A stretch of 64,000 nucleotides of DNA from Bacillus sp. Y1. GTDB lineage: Bacteria; Bacillota; Bacilli; Bacillales; Cytobacillaceae. This document shows, in pieces, positions 17,908 through 26,041 of this stretch. The position numbers and the translations under genes are program-made. Positions within the stretch are counted from its first letter, which is position 1; each line of letters opens with the position of its first letter. Under the pieces are notes generated by a model. It saw only the letters and a program-made list of their open reading frames with translations, was not told the origin of the DNA and did no database searches. Where the stretch lies: the NCBI RefSeq assembly GCF_003586445.1, contig NZ_CP030028.1, positions 1,812,501 through 1,876,500 of the forward strand. Reading direction: 5' to 3'.

Positions 17908-18945
17908 ATGTCGAAGCTGGAAAAAGTCTTATATGGAAATCGATTAAAACCTTTCCTATTTTTAGTGGGACTTATTTTGATTTTACCTTTCGTAGTAAAA
18001 TCTCCGTATATTTTTACCATTTTAATTTTAATAGGAATCTATTCAATCGTTTCTCTAGGTTTATGTCTGTTAATTGGCTATGCAGGACAAATATCCCTCG
18101 GGCATGCAGCCTTTTTTGGAATAGGAGCTTACACGTCGGGTGTGTTAACTACTAGTTTTCAGCTTTCTCCCTGGTTAGCACTTGTTATAGGAATGGTTAC
18201 TACTTTTTTTATGGCTTATATAATTGGTATACCAATTTTAAAATTAAAAGGTCATTTTTTAGCTCTTGCAACACTTGGAATTAACATCATATTTTATATT
18301 TTAATTTTAGGTCTGAATCAGTTGACAGGCGGAGCCGCTGGTTTAATAGGCATACCCTCCTTGTCTTTATTCGGAGTTCCGCTTACAGATAAAGTATTTT
18401 TCTACTTCTTTGTTTGGACGGCTGCTTTACTTGTTCTATTATTATCACTAAATATCGTCCGCTCTCATGTAGGTAGAGTGTTAAGAAGTATTCATGACAG
18501 TGAAATAGCAACAGAGACACTTGGAGTGAAAGTGGAGAATTATAAAGTTGCTATTTTTGCATTAAGTGCTGCTTTTGCATCGCTAGCAGGAAGTATGTAT
18601 GCACACTATATTAGCTTTGTTGCTCCACCTACATTTTATATAACAAAATCAATCTTGTTTTTAATTATGGTAATGGTTGGAGGGGCAAGCTCCGTTTGGG
18701 GTGCGATATTAGGAACAACAGTTATTATGTTTTTGAATGAGATCATTCGCTTTGTAGGACACACTTATTTTGGCATTAGTGGAGAAGTGGAGATTGTTGT
18801 CTACGGATTAATTATTATTTTGATTATGATGTATTTACCAAAAGGGCTGATGCATGTTATTTCGAAACCGATTCAAAAGCTTAAGTACAAAAAGAAAGAA
18901 AATGTAAATGCTCATAAAGATATGATTTCTCAAAAAGGAGTTTAA
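17908..18945 (+). CDS. livM: Branched-chain amino acid ABC transporter permease LivM
   Basis: This is the second permease of the importer, 345 residues. LivM landmarks are visible: IVSLGLCLLIGYAGQISLGH, AAFFGIGAYTSG, and the docking loop VLRSIHDSEIATETLGVKVE. A Lys-rich cytoplasmic tail of about 30 residues ends the protein. AGGGGGG precedes the ATG. The LivG gene starts 5 bases after the stop, and its ribosome site lies within the LivM C-terminal codons. Confidence 0.92.
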   Translation: MSKLEKVLYGNRLKPFLFLVGLILILPFVVKSPYIFTILILIGIYSIVSLGLCLLIGYAGQISLGHAAFFGIGAYTSGVLTTSFQLSPWLALVIGMVTTFFMAYIIGIPILKLKGHFLALATLGINIIFYILILGLNQLTGGAAGLIGIPSLSLFGVPLTDKVFFYFFVWTAALLVLLLSLNIVRSHVGRVLRSIHDSEIATETLGVKVENYKVAIFALSAAFASLAGSMYAHYISFVAPPTFYITKSILFLIMVMVGGASSVWGAILGTTVIMFLNEIIRFVGHTYFGISGEVEIVVYGLIIILIMMYLPKGLMHVISKPIQKLKYKKKENVNAHKDMISQKGV

Positions 18946-18950
18946 TAGTC

Positions 18951-19718
18951 ATGTCAAAACTACTTGAAGTAAGGGGATTAACAAAACGATTTGGTGGAGT
19001 TACAGCGGTCTCTGATATCAGTTTTGATGTAGGAGCTGGAGAAATCGTAGCAGTCATTGGACCAAACGGTGCAGGCAAAACAACTTTATTTAATATGATT
19101 TCTTGTTTTCTTTCACCCACAAATGGAGAAGTATACTTCAAAGGGAAAAAATTGACAGGACAAAAGATTCCCCAACTAGCTCACTTAGGGATATCAAGGA
19201 CATTCCAGAATTTACAAATATTTCACAATTTGACTGTCCTTGAAAATGTAATGATGGGTGCTCATGTCAAGTTGAAAACCAATGTGGTGAATGCTGCCTT
19301 CCGACTCCCAAGGATTTTAAAGGATGAAAGAATTGCCTATGACCTAGCATTAGATGCGATTCATTTAGTTGGCCTAGAAGAATTAATGTTCGAACAGGCA
19401 GGCCAGTTATCATATGGCCTTCAAAAGCAGTTGGAGTTTGCAAGAGCCATTGTTTATAAACCAGATTTAATTATGTTAGATGAACCAATGGCAGGTTTGA
19501 ATGATTTCGAAACCAATAGAATGGCAGGTTATATTAAAAAATTAAAATCAGAAGGTAGTTCCTTTTTATTTGTTGAACATAAGATGGCGACGGTGATGGA
19601 GCTTGCTAATCGTATCATCGTCCTTGACTTTGGAAAGAAGATTGCAGAAGGAACTCCTGACGAAATACAACAAAATACAAAGGTAATTGCTGCCTATCTA
19701 GGAGAGGAGGTTGTCTAA
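18951..19718 (+). CDS. livG: Branched-chain amino acid ABC transporter ATPase LivG
   Basis: This is one of two ATPase subunits of the importer, 255 residues. Walker A is GPNGAGKTT, the signature region is QLSYGLQKQLEFARAI, Walker B is LIMLDEPMAGL and the switch His is in FVEHKM. The signature reads LSYGLQ, as is usual for LivG rather than LSGGQ. It overlaps the LivF start by one base (TAATG), so translation is coupled. Confidence 0.93.
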   Translation: MSKLLEVRGLTKRFGGVTAVSDISFDVGAGEIVAVIGPNGAGKTTLFNMISCFLSPTNGEVYFKGKKLTGQKIPQLAHLGISRTFQNLQIFHNLTVLENVMMGAHVKLKTNVVNAAFRLPRILKDERIAYDLALDAIHLVGLEELMFEQAGQLSYGLQKQLEFARAIVYKPDLIMLDEPMAGLNDFETNRMAGYIKKLKSEGSSFLFVEHKMATVMELANRIIVLDFGKKIAEGTPDEIQQNTKVIAAYLGEEVV

Positions 19719-20446
19719 TGCTGAAGGTTGATGGCTTAAGTACCCATATTGGGAAAATAAAAATTCTCCATGAGATCAATTTTGAGGTGGGAAAAGGACA
19801 AATTGTCTCAATCATCGGTGCAAACGGTGCTGGGAAAAGTACGTTGTTAAATACGCTTGCTGGACTTTATCGGCCAACATCTGGAACGATTACTCTTGAG
19901 AATGAAGTGATTAGCGGCTATCCAGCTAATAAGGTAGTTGAAAAAGGCTTAAGTCTCGTTCCGGAAGGCAGACAAATCTTTTCAAACCTTACTGTAAAGG
20001 AAAATTTATTGCTTGGAATGTTTTCAAAATATTATAAGGAGAAGAAGCTAGCAGAAGAAAATTTAACGAAAATACTTGATATGTTCCCTGGTTTAAAGAA
20101 GCACTTAAAAAACCTTGGTGGAAATTTAAGTGGTGGGGAACAGCAAATGTTAGCCATTGGGAGGGGATTGATGTCAAATCCTAAAATCATCCTTCTAGAT
20201 GAACCTTCCATGGGTCTTGCGCCAAAAATAGTAAATGAAATACTTGATACATTAATGATAATTAAAGAGGATTTAGGAACAATGGTCATATTAGTAGAAC
20301 AAAATGTGAAAGCTGCACTTAAAGTATGTGACCAAGCCTATGTCATTGATCAGGGAAGAATGATTATAAATGGAACAAGAGACGAAATTAGCTCTAATCC
20401 TCAGGTCATCTCAGCTTATCTTGGCATTAAGTCAGCAGGAGCATAA
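19718..20446 (+). CDS. livF: Branched-chain amino acid ABC transporter ATPase LivF
   Basis: This is the second ATPase of the importer, 242 residues. Walker A is GANGAGKST, the signature is NLSGGEQQMLAIGRGLM, Walker B is IILLDEPSMGL and the switch His position reads VEQNV, typical of LivF. The ribosome site GAGGAGG lies in the end of livG. It is the last gene before a short hairpin (20495-20520). Confidence 0.93.
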   Translation: MLKVDGLSTHIGKIKILHEINFEVGKGQIVSIIGANGAGKSTLLNTLAGLYRPTSGTITLENEVISGYPANKVVEKGLSLVPEGRQIFSNLTVKENLLLGMFSKYYKEKKLAEENLTKILDMFPGLKKHLKNLGGNLSGGEQQMLAIGRGLMSNPKIILLDEPSMGLAPKIVNEILDTLMIIKEDLGTMVILVEQNVKAALKVCDQAYVIDQGRMIINGTRDEISSNPQVISAYLGIKSAGA

Positions 20447-20494
20447 GAAAAACGACGAATAAAAGATAAATAAATAGATAGAAAAGTTTCAGAT

Positions 20495-20525
20495 AATCCC
20501 AAAGAGTAATCTATGGGATTTTACT
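20495..20525 (+). terminator. Short terminator after the Liv operon
   Basis: AATCCCA pairs with TGGGATT, followed by TTACTGTTT. The stem is only 7 bases and the T-run is weak, so some readthrough into the regulator at 20650 is possible. Confidence 0.55.
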
Positions 20526-20649
20526 GTTTAATAAAAAAGAGTATAGTATTTTTAGTTAGTAAATTTTGAATATTTTTTGTTTTCAAAAATCAACAACTTC
20601 TTATAAAATGTATTATAAAGTATAAATTCAAAAACGAGGGGAATGAGCT

Positions 20650-22881
20650 ATGCCAAATACAGTAAAAGATAGCCTCATGAAAAAATTAGAAAATCATTTA
20701 CGATCAACTGCCAGACAACTAGTAAAGTTTGATACGGAAGAGGAAGTACTACAATATTTGACAGCTTCATTTCAAAGTGAGCTATATTGTGATTTTGTAG
20801 GGGTTATTTTAAATCAAACAGGAAACTTTGTGACAAAAGCTTGGAGTGGAATCGTACAAGAACTGACCAATTATTTTCCCCTTGAACAAAAGTATTGCTC
20901 CAGCAGACTTCTCCGACAAAGCCTAACGAATGAAAACGCTGATCCTCCTGAAACCTGTAATTTATCTAGAGTACTTAAAGAGGCAAAAATAAAAACATGG
21001 TTTACTGTTCCTTTATATGAAAGCGATTCCAATTTAGGTTTTTGTATCATTGGATTCCTAAACTATGTTCCATTATTAGAAATGGAGGCTCCTTTTGAAG
21101 AATTCGGTAAAGATATTGCTGTGGCAATGGAAATGGCTAGGGAAAAGAAATCACAGTTAAAAAAGATCGAAGGGATTGAAGGGATTGGCAAAAACCTTTC
21201 TCTTAAGGCTCCTATTGAAAAGCACATTGAAGAGTTAACATTAAGAGCTGGAAAAGGAACAAATGCTGATTTTGCTTGTATTTATTTATTTGACGAAAAG
21301 GAAAATTGTTTTATATTCCAACCGCCTTCCTATGGAGAGAAACAACATCCTGATTCAATTATGATTGAAGATAATTATATGCTGAATAAATATTTCCCAT
21401 TTCTCGAGAAGCCTGGAGGCACTCAACTAACGATCCCTTTAATCATAGAATTACGTACAATTGGAGTATTGCATATCGAGAACAATAATGAAGATGTATT
21501 TACGGAAAATGACTTGAGACTATTAGAGCTATTGTCTAATCATGTAGCGACCATGTTAGAAAATGCACGACTATTTAACAGTGAGAAGGAGCATAAAAAT
21601 CGCCTCCAATTTCTTTTAGATTTTCAACAAGCGCTTGTAAAAGAAACAATAGAAGTGGATGGTTTTGATGGCATTACCTCAATGCTTTCGAATCTATTTC
21701 AAAATCCAGTGATTTTATTTGACCGTTTTTTGCAACCAATTTCAGTCCATATGAATAATAGAATCAATCAAGTTCAGCTTCTCGATCAACTTACCGAAAT
21801 TGTACAAAGAGAAAAGGGAAAATTAAAAAGTCCAGACTACTTTTTAATTAAGGATTCAGGTGATCCCTCCGCCTTTTTTTCGTTCTTGATGGTACATGGG
21901 GGAGGAAGTTTACTAGGATATCTTGCCGTACGTAGATTGGGTCAAGAAATGGATGAGATTGACCGTTTAACGATTGAACTTGCTCGTAATATATATTCAC
22001 TCCAATTCATTAAGCAAAAAATCGTACTAGATGCAAAAGAACAGACAAAAGATAGTTTTATTAGTAAATTATTATCTAAAAAAATAGAAGATAAAGAGGA
22101 AATTTTACAGTTTGCAAATGTTTTTCAATGGAACCTTTTTCAAACCCATCAACTGTGCGTTTTGTCTATCATTTTGGATGAAGATGAAGTAAAAGGATCC
22201 AACCTTTTTGAGCAACAGTCGAAAAAGAACCTTGTATGGGATTATATTAAATCACATTTATCAGAAAAGGAGCATGACATCGTAACGGCAACCCATGAGG
22301 AAAAAAATGTGTTAATTATTCCATGGGAGAATGAAGATACACAATCGAAAAAATTTTGGCAATTACTTTATACGAAGATCAACAATTGGGTGGAAGAAAC
22401 CAATATAAGGTGTAAAGTGTTCATGGGGATTGGAGGAAAGACAAGTAACATACAAGACTACTTTTTAAGTTATCAGCAAGCCATTCAGGCATTAAATATT
22501 GTCAACAGCCGATTGCGTCTAAAAGGTTATATGTTATTTGATGAACTTGGTTCATACGCAATCCTCCATCACTTGAAATCCTCCATGGAAGTTGACCTGT
22601 TTGTAAGTAAACAACTAGGAAGGCTTCTATCTTATTCAGAAGGAAAAAATACCGATCTTTGCAATACTCTTCATACGTTTTTACAAAATAATGGGAATGT
22701 TAAAAATACAGCTGATGAGCTTTATATACATAGAAGTTCTTTGCTATATCGTCTTGAAAGAATAGAATCTCTATTAGATGTCCAGTTAAGTGATGCAGAA
22801 GTGAGATTTAATTTAATGCTAGCTTTAAAACTTCATGATATGTATGGGCAAGAAATAGAGAGAAACGTCTTGTTAAGATGA
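20650..22881 (+). CDS. GAF-domain transcriptional regulator with PucR-type helix-turn-helix
   Basis: This large, probably cytoplasmic regulator has 743 residues. Two GAF-like sensor regions are likely (about 20-160 and 190-320; for example TWFTVPLYESDSNLGFCIIG, and IIELRTIGVLHIENNNEDVF before LLSNHVATMLENARLF). A central region resembles the CdaR/PucR middle domain. The C-terminus from about 674 is a clear PucR helix-turn-helix (LQNNGNVKNTADELYIHRSS with LLYRLERIESLLDVQL). Such proteins often activate catabolic or transport operons in response to a small molecule. It lies between the Liv importer and the acyl-CoA gene set, so either could be its target; this is inferred from position. Confidence 0.85.
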   Translation: MPNTVKDSLMKKLENHLRSTARQLVKFDTEEEVLQYLTASFQSELYCDFVGVILNQTGNFVTKAWSGIVQELTNYFPLEQKYCSSRLLRQSLTNENADPPETCNLSRVLKEAKIKTWFTVPLYESDSNLGFCIIGFLNYVPLLEMEAPFEEFGKDIAVAMEMAREKKSQLKKIEGIEGIGKNLSLKAPIEKHIEELTLRAGKGTNADFACIYLFDEKENCFIFQPPSYGEKQHPDSIMIEDNYMLNKYFPFLEKPGGTQLTIPLIIELRTIGVLHIENNNEDVFTENDLRLLELLSNHVATMLENARLFNSEKEHKNRLQFLLDFQQALVKETIEVDGFDGITSMLSNLFQNPVILFDRFLQPISVHMNNRINQVQLLDQLTEIVQREKGKLKSPDYFLIKDSGDPSAFFSFLMVHGGGSLLGYLAVRRLGQEMDEIDRLTIELARNIYSLQFIKQKIVLDAKEQTKDSFISKLLSKKIEDKEEILQFANVFQWNLFQTHQLCVLSIILDEDEVKGSNLFEQQSKKNLVWDYIKSHLSEKEHDIVTATHEEKNVLIIPWENEDTQSKKFWQLLYTKINNWVEETNIRCKVFMGIGGKTSNIQDYFLSYQQAIQALNIVNSRLRLKGYMLFDELGSYAILHHLKSSMEVDLFVSKQLGRLLSYSEGKNTDLCNTLHTFLQNNGNVKNTADELYIHRSSLLYRLERIESLLDVQLSDAEVRFNLMLALKLHDMYGQEIERNVLLR

Positions 22882-22894
22882 AAGTAGTAACCTT

Positions 22895-22937
22895 AAAAAT
22901 GGCCAACAATCTTTTAATAAGATGATTGGCCATTTTT
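22895..22937. terminator. Bidirectional terminator
   Basis: AAAAATGGCCAA (22895-22906) pairs with TTGGCCATTTTT (22926-22937), with a second short inner pairing TCTT/AAGA. It separates the regulator from the convergent esterase gene. Confidence 0.85.
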
Positions 22938-22941
22938 CTAA

Positions 22942-23928
22942 TTATTTATTTTCGTTTCCCTTTAAATGTGAATCTAAAAAGTCAATGATAAGATTAACAA
23001 TTTTTGGTTGAGCCCAAACATCTCCACCGTGACCAGCACCCTTTACAACATAACGAGTTGAATCTACCCCTTTATTTATTAATGCTTCATGGAGAATTTG
23101 TGTTTGATTCGGTGAAACTAGCGTGTCTTGATCGCCATGCATTAGTAGGAAAGGAGGGTCATCTTTTGTTACATAAGTAATTGGATTTGCTTTTGTAGCC
23201 TTGTCAGGATTGTCAAGAATGGAACCGCCCGGTCCAAATACTGCTGCCCCATTAACCCACATAGCTTCCGGTGCTGAAGGAGATTTATGAATTTCTTGCA
23301 CTTCTTGCGAATATCCTTCCCCTACTTTTGTTAAATCTGAAAGTCCGTACAAATCTATAACGGCATTGACTTTACTGCTTTCATCGAGGAAATCACCCTT
23401 GTCATACTCTTTTATATCATTTGTTGTACCTGCTAATGCAGCAAGATATCCTCCCGCAGAAGAACCCATGACAGCAATTTGATTAGGATCGATTCCATAC
23501 TTTGCAGCGTTGGCACGTAAATAGCGAATAGCAGATTTAACATCTTCTAGTGGTGATGGGAAAGTACTCTGAGGAGTTACCCTATACTCAATACTAGTTA
23601 CAACATACCCAGCTTCAGAAATATCCATTCTTTGCTGCAAATAGTTGTCTTTGTTAGCTGCCATAAACCCTCCACCAGTAATAAATACAACTGCTGGGAG
23701 TGGATTTTTACTATTAGGCTTTAAAATATCCATTTTTAATGGATAGTTTGGATATCCAAAAATAGATGGTTGAGAATAAACAACATCAGAAATTAAGCTA
23801 ACAGATAATTTTTGAATGGGTACCTCTAGCTGTTTACTTGTGCTGTTTAAGGCACCTGCAATAACTGAAGTAGAAAGAAGAAGTGTTAATAAAACCGTAA
23901 TGAAAAAGGTCCTTTTCTTAAAATTCAT
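22942..23928 (-). CDS. Secreted alpha/beta hydrolase (esterase/lipase-like)
   Basis: This 328-residue esterase resembles the BD-FAE/Aes group and has an N-terminal signal-like helix (residues 6-26, ending SVIAGA), so it is probably exported. The oxyanion motif is VVFITGGGFMAANKDN, the nucleophile is in VMGSSAGGYLAALAG, Asp lies in LLMHGDQDTLVSP and His in GAGHGGDVW. It is a paralogue of the cytoplasmic esterase at 58033, sharing the AVIDLYGLSDL/ANPITYVT architecture. A site resembling AGGAGG precedes the ATG. The substrate is unknown; an esterified plant polymer or glyceride is possible. Confidence 0.82.
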   Translation of the reverse strand: MNFKKRTFFITVLLTLLLSTSVIAGALNSTSKQLEVPIQKLSVSLISDVVYSQPSIFGYPNYPLKMDILKPNSKNPLPAVVFITGGGFMAANKDNYLQQRMDISEAGYVVTSIEYRVTPQSTFPSPLEDVKSAIRYLRANAAKYGIDPNQIAVMGSSAGGYLAALAGTTNDIKEYDKGDFLDESSKVNAVIDLYGLSDLTKVGEGYSQEVQEIHKSPSAPEAMWVNGAAVFGPGGSILDNPDKATKANPITYVTKDDPPFLLMHGDQDTLVSPNQTQILHEALINKGVDSTRYVVKGAGHGGDVWAQPKIVNLIIDFLDSHLKGNENK

Positions 23929-23959
23929 TAGTCATTCCTCCTAGTTATTAAAACTATCA

Positions 23960-23973
23960 TTAAAACGCTTTCA
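23960..23973. promoter_or_regulatory. Candidate cre box upstream of the secreted esterase
   Basis: On the minus strand the sequence reads TGAAAGCGTTTTAA, one mismatch from the cre consensus, about 32-45 bases before the esterase ATG. The rest of the gap 23929-24312 is AT-rich and holds only the elements listed at 24224 and 24263. Confidence 0.5.
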
Positions 23974-24223
23974 ATTTTGTTGAATTTAATAACTCCTTTC
24001 CTTATGAAGAATTTGTAGATCGTTATAGGATTAGAAACCTTATGCTAAATATAAGTGTATTTATCTTGAAAAATAAGGTCATTAAAGAGGGAAAAAAAAG
24101 TAGTTTTTCGTATAAATTGATAGTTGACAGTATAGTATTACGGGTTACGCAAAAATAAAAATATAAGGTTTTATTAGAAGATAAATTCTTTACTATAATA
24201 CGACGAAAAATCATAAGTATTTT

Positions 24224-24238
24224 CCTACATAGTGTAGG
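24224..24238. promoter_or_regulatory. Palindrome upstream of the acyl-CoA operon
   Basis: CCTACA-TAG-TGTAGG is a perfect 6-base inverted repeat. It lies about 35-50 bases upstream of the start site implied by the TATAAT at 24263-24268, for which I see no good -35 element. That position suits an activator site, or an operator for a TetR-type regulator. Confidence 0.4.
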
Positions 24239-24262
24239 TACAAGGAAACAATCATTATTCGT

Positions 24263-24268
24263 TATAAT
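24263..24268 (+). promoter_or_regulatory. Candidate -10 element of the acyl-CoA operon
   Basis: A perfect TATAAT lies 45 bases before the dehydrogenase ATG. No hexamer near TTGACA is found 16-18 bases upstream, so use of this promoter may need an activator. Confidence 0.4.
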
Positions 24269-24312
24269 AAATTTACAGAAATTATTAAAAATTCAAAAAA
24301 GGAGTTGCGACA

Positions 24313-25167
24313 ATGACCACTCAAACAATCGGTGTTGTAGGAGCTGGATCCATGGGGACGGGTATTGCAAACCTAGCTGCAATTAATGGATTCAATGTTG
24401 TATTAAGAGATATTGAGGAGCGATTTTTAGAAAACGCTTTAAATCGAATGAGTAAGTTTATGGATAAAAGTGTTTCAAGAGGAAAATTAACAGAAGAACA
24501 GAAACAAGAAGCATTAAGTCGTATACAAACAACCACTCAATTAGAGGATTTGAAGGATGTTGATATCGTAATTGAAGCGGTTATCGAGGATTTAACTTTA
24601 AAAAAGGAAGTATTCTCAAGCCTCGATCAAATTGTCCGTGAAGGTGTCATTATCGCGACAAACACATCCTCTATGTCAATCACTGAGATTGCATCGGCAA
24701 CCAATCGTCCTGAACGCGTAGCAGGAATGCATTTTTTTAATCCAGCACAAATCATGAAGCTAGTTGAAGTGGTACGTGGATATAAGACTAGTGATGAAAC
24801 GGTAGAAGAATTGAAAGCGCTATCTATAAAATTAGCAAAAGAACCAGTTGAAGTAAAAAAAGACTCACCAGGATTTATTGTTAATCGTATTATGCTTCCA
24901 CAGTTTATCGAAGCGATCAAACTAGTTCAAGAGGGAGTGGCCTCTTATGAAGATATTGATAAAGCAGTGAAACTGGGATTGAATTACCCAATGGGCCCAT
25001 TTGAGCTTCAAGATTTTGCTGGAGTAGATATCGGTTACCATGTAATGGAGTATTTTAAAAAAGAGTTTAATAACAATTTTTATGCACCACCACTTCTATT
25101 AAAGGAAATTATTCGAGCAGGAAGATATGGGAAGAAAACAGGTGCAGGATTTTACGAATACGAATAA
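24313..25167 (+). CDS. 3-hydroxyacyl-CoA (3-hydroxybutyryl-CoA) dehydrogenase
   Basis: This NAD-dependent enzyme interconverts 3-hydroxyacyl-CoA and 3-ketoacyl-CoA. It has 284 residues, the usual length of the single-function Hbd/MmgB/PaaH form. The Rossmann motif is GVVGAGSMGTGIA, the catalytic His and Asn are in GMHFFNPAQIMKLVEVV, and the C-terminal dimer domain starts near DSPGFIVNRIMLPQ. AAAAAAGGAG precedes the ATG. It is followed 18 bases later by an enoyl-CoA hydratase, so the two are co-transcribed and act in consecutive beta-oxidation steps. Confidence 0.93.
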   Translation: MTTQTIGVVGAGSMGTGIANLAAINGFNVVLRDIEERFLENALNRMSKFMDKSVSRGKLTEEQKQEALSRIQTTTQLEDLKDVDIVIEAVIEDLTLKKEVFSSLDQIVREGVIIATNTSSMSITEIASATNRPERVAGMHFFNPAQIMKLVEVVRGYKTSDETVEELKALSIKLAKEPVEVKKDSPGFIVNRIMLPQFIEAIKLVQEGVASYEDIDKAVKLGLNYPMGPFELQDFAGVDIGYHVMEYFKKEFNNNFYAPPLLLKEIIRAGRYGKKTGAGFYEYE

Positions 25168-25185
25168 TGAATGGAGGAAAAGAGA

Positions 25186-25965
25186 ATGAGTTATGAATTT
25201 TTACTATGTGAGATTAACAAAAATGTGGCTATTGTTACAATTAACCGCCCACCTGTAAATCCCTTGAATACAAAAGTTTTTCAAGAATTAAATACTATAT
25301 TTGCTGAGCTTGAGGCAAATGATGAGGTGCGGGCAATTATTCTTACTGGAAGTGGAGAAAAAGCATTTGTTGCAGGTGCTGATATCAATGAAATGGCTAA
25401 CCTTGGCCTTGTTGGAATTAATAAGATGAATAAAATTTCAAGAACGGTTTTTTCAAAAGTTGAAAATTTAACAAAGCCTGTTATTGCAGCAATAAATGGT
25501 CTAGCTCTTGGTGGGGGATTAGAGCTAGCACTTGCTTGTGATTTACGGATTAGTTCAAGTAAAGCTAAGTTTGCATTCCCTGAAGTAGGTCTTGGTATTA
25601 TTCCTGGTGGGGGTGGCACACAGCGTTTGCAAAAAATTGTTGGCCAGGGAGTAGCGAAGGAACTTCTTTACTTTGGAGAGATGTTTGATGCCTACCGTGC
25701 CTTAGAACTAAACATAGTTAACAAAGTAGTCCCGCTTGAAGACTTACTTGATACAGCACAGGAATGGGCTCTAAAGTTAGCCCAAAAACCACCAGTGGCT
25801 CTACAAATGTTAAAATTAGCCGTTAATACTGGAGGGAACACGGATCTTGAATCTGGCTTAATTATTGAAAGTGCTTGTTTTGCGAACGCTTTCTCGACGG
25901 AGGATCGAAAGGAAGGATTACAAGCATTTATAGAAAAGAGGAAACCAATTTTTGCAGGAAAGTAA
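25186..25965 (+). CDS. Enoyl-CoA hydratase/isomerase family protein
   Basis: This crotonase-fold enzyme of 259 residues probably hydrates 2-enoyl-CoA to 3-hydroxyacyl-CoA. The oxyanion-hole segments AFVAGADINEMANLG and NGLALGGGLELALACDLRI are intact. The region FPEVGLGIIPGGGGTQRLQ carries a catalytic Glu of true hydratases. The start at 25186 has GGAGG 8 bases upstream; the in-frame ATG at 25171 has none. A hairpin separates it from the acyl-CoA ligase gene. Confidence 0.9.
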   Translation: MSYEFLLCEINKNVAIVTINRPPVNPLNTKVFQELNTIFAELEANDEVRAIILTGSGEKAFVAGADINEMANLGLVGINKMNKISRTVFSKVENLTKPVIAAINGLALGGGLELALACDLRISSSKAKFAFPEVGLGIIPGGGGTQRLQKIVGQGVAKELLYFGEMFDAYRALELNIVNKVVPLEDLLDTAQEWALKLAQKPPVALQMLKLAVNTGGNTDLESGLIIESACFANAFSTEDRKEGLQAFIEKRKPIFAGK

Positions 25966-25980
25966 GGAAAGAATGTATCA

Positions 25981-26015
25981 AATGAAGTATCCATAAAAAA
26001 TATGGATACTTCATT
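25981..26015 (+). terminator. Long hairpin between hydratase and ligase genes
   Basis: AATGAAGTATCCATA (25981-25995) pairs perfectly with TATGGATACTTCATT (26001-26015). The 15-base stem is followed first by A's and only later by a T-run. It may end or weaken transcription so that the following genes are made at a different level. Confidence 0.6.
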
Positions 26016-26041
26016 AAAAAAAATGTTTTTTTCGAGGGGTG

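Noticed and set aside
24023..24214. 63-codon minus-strand frame in the AT-rich gap
   Set aside because: It has Phe/Leu/Ile-rich composition expected by chance in AT-rich DNA and no convincing ribosome site.
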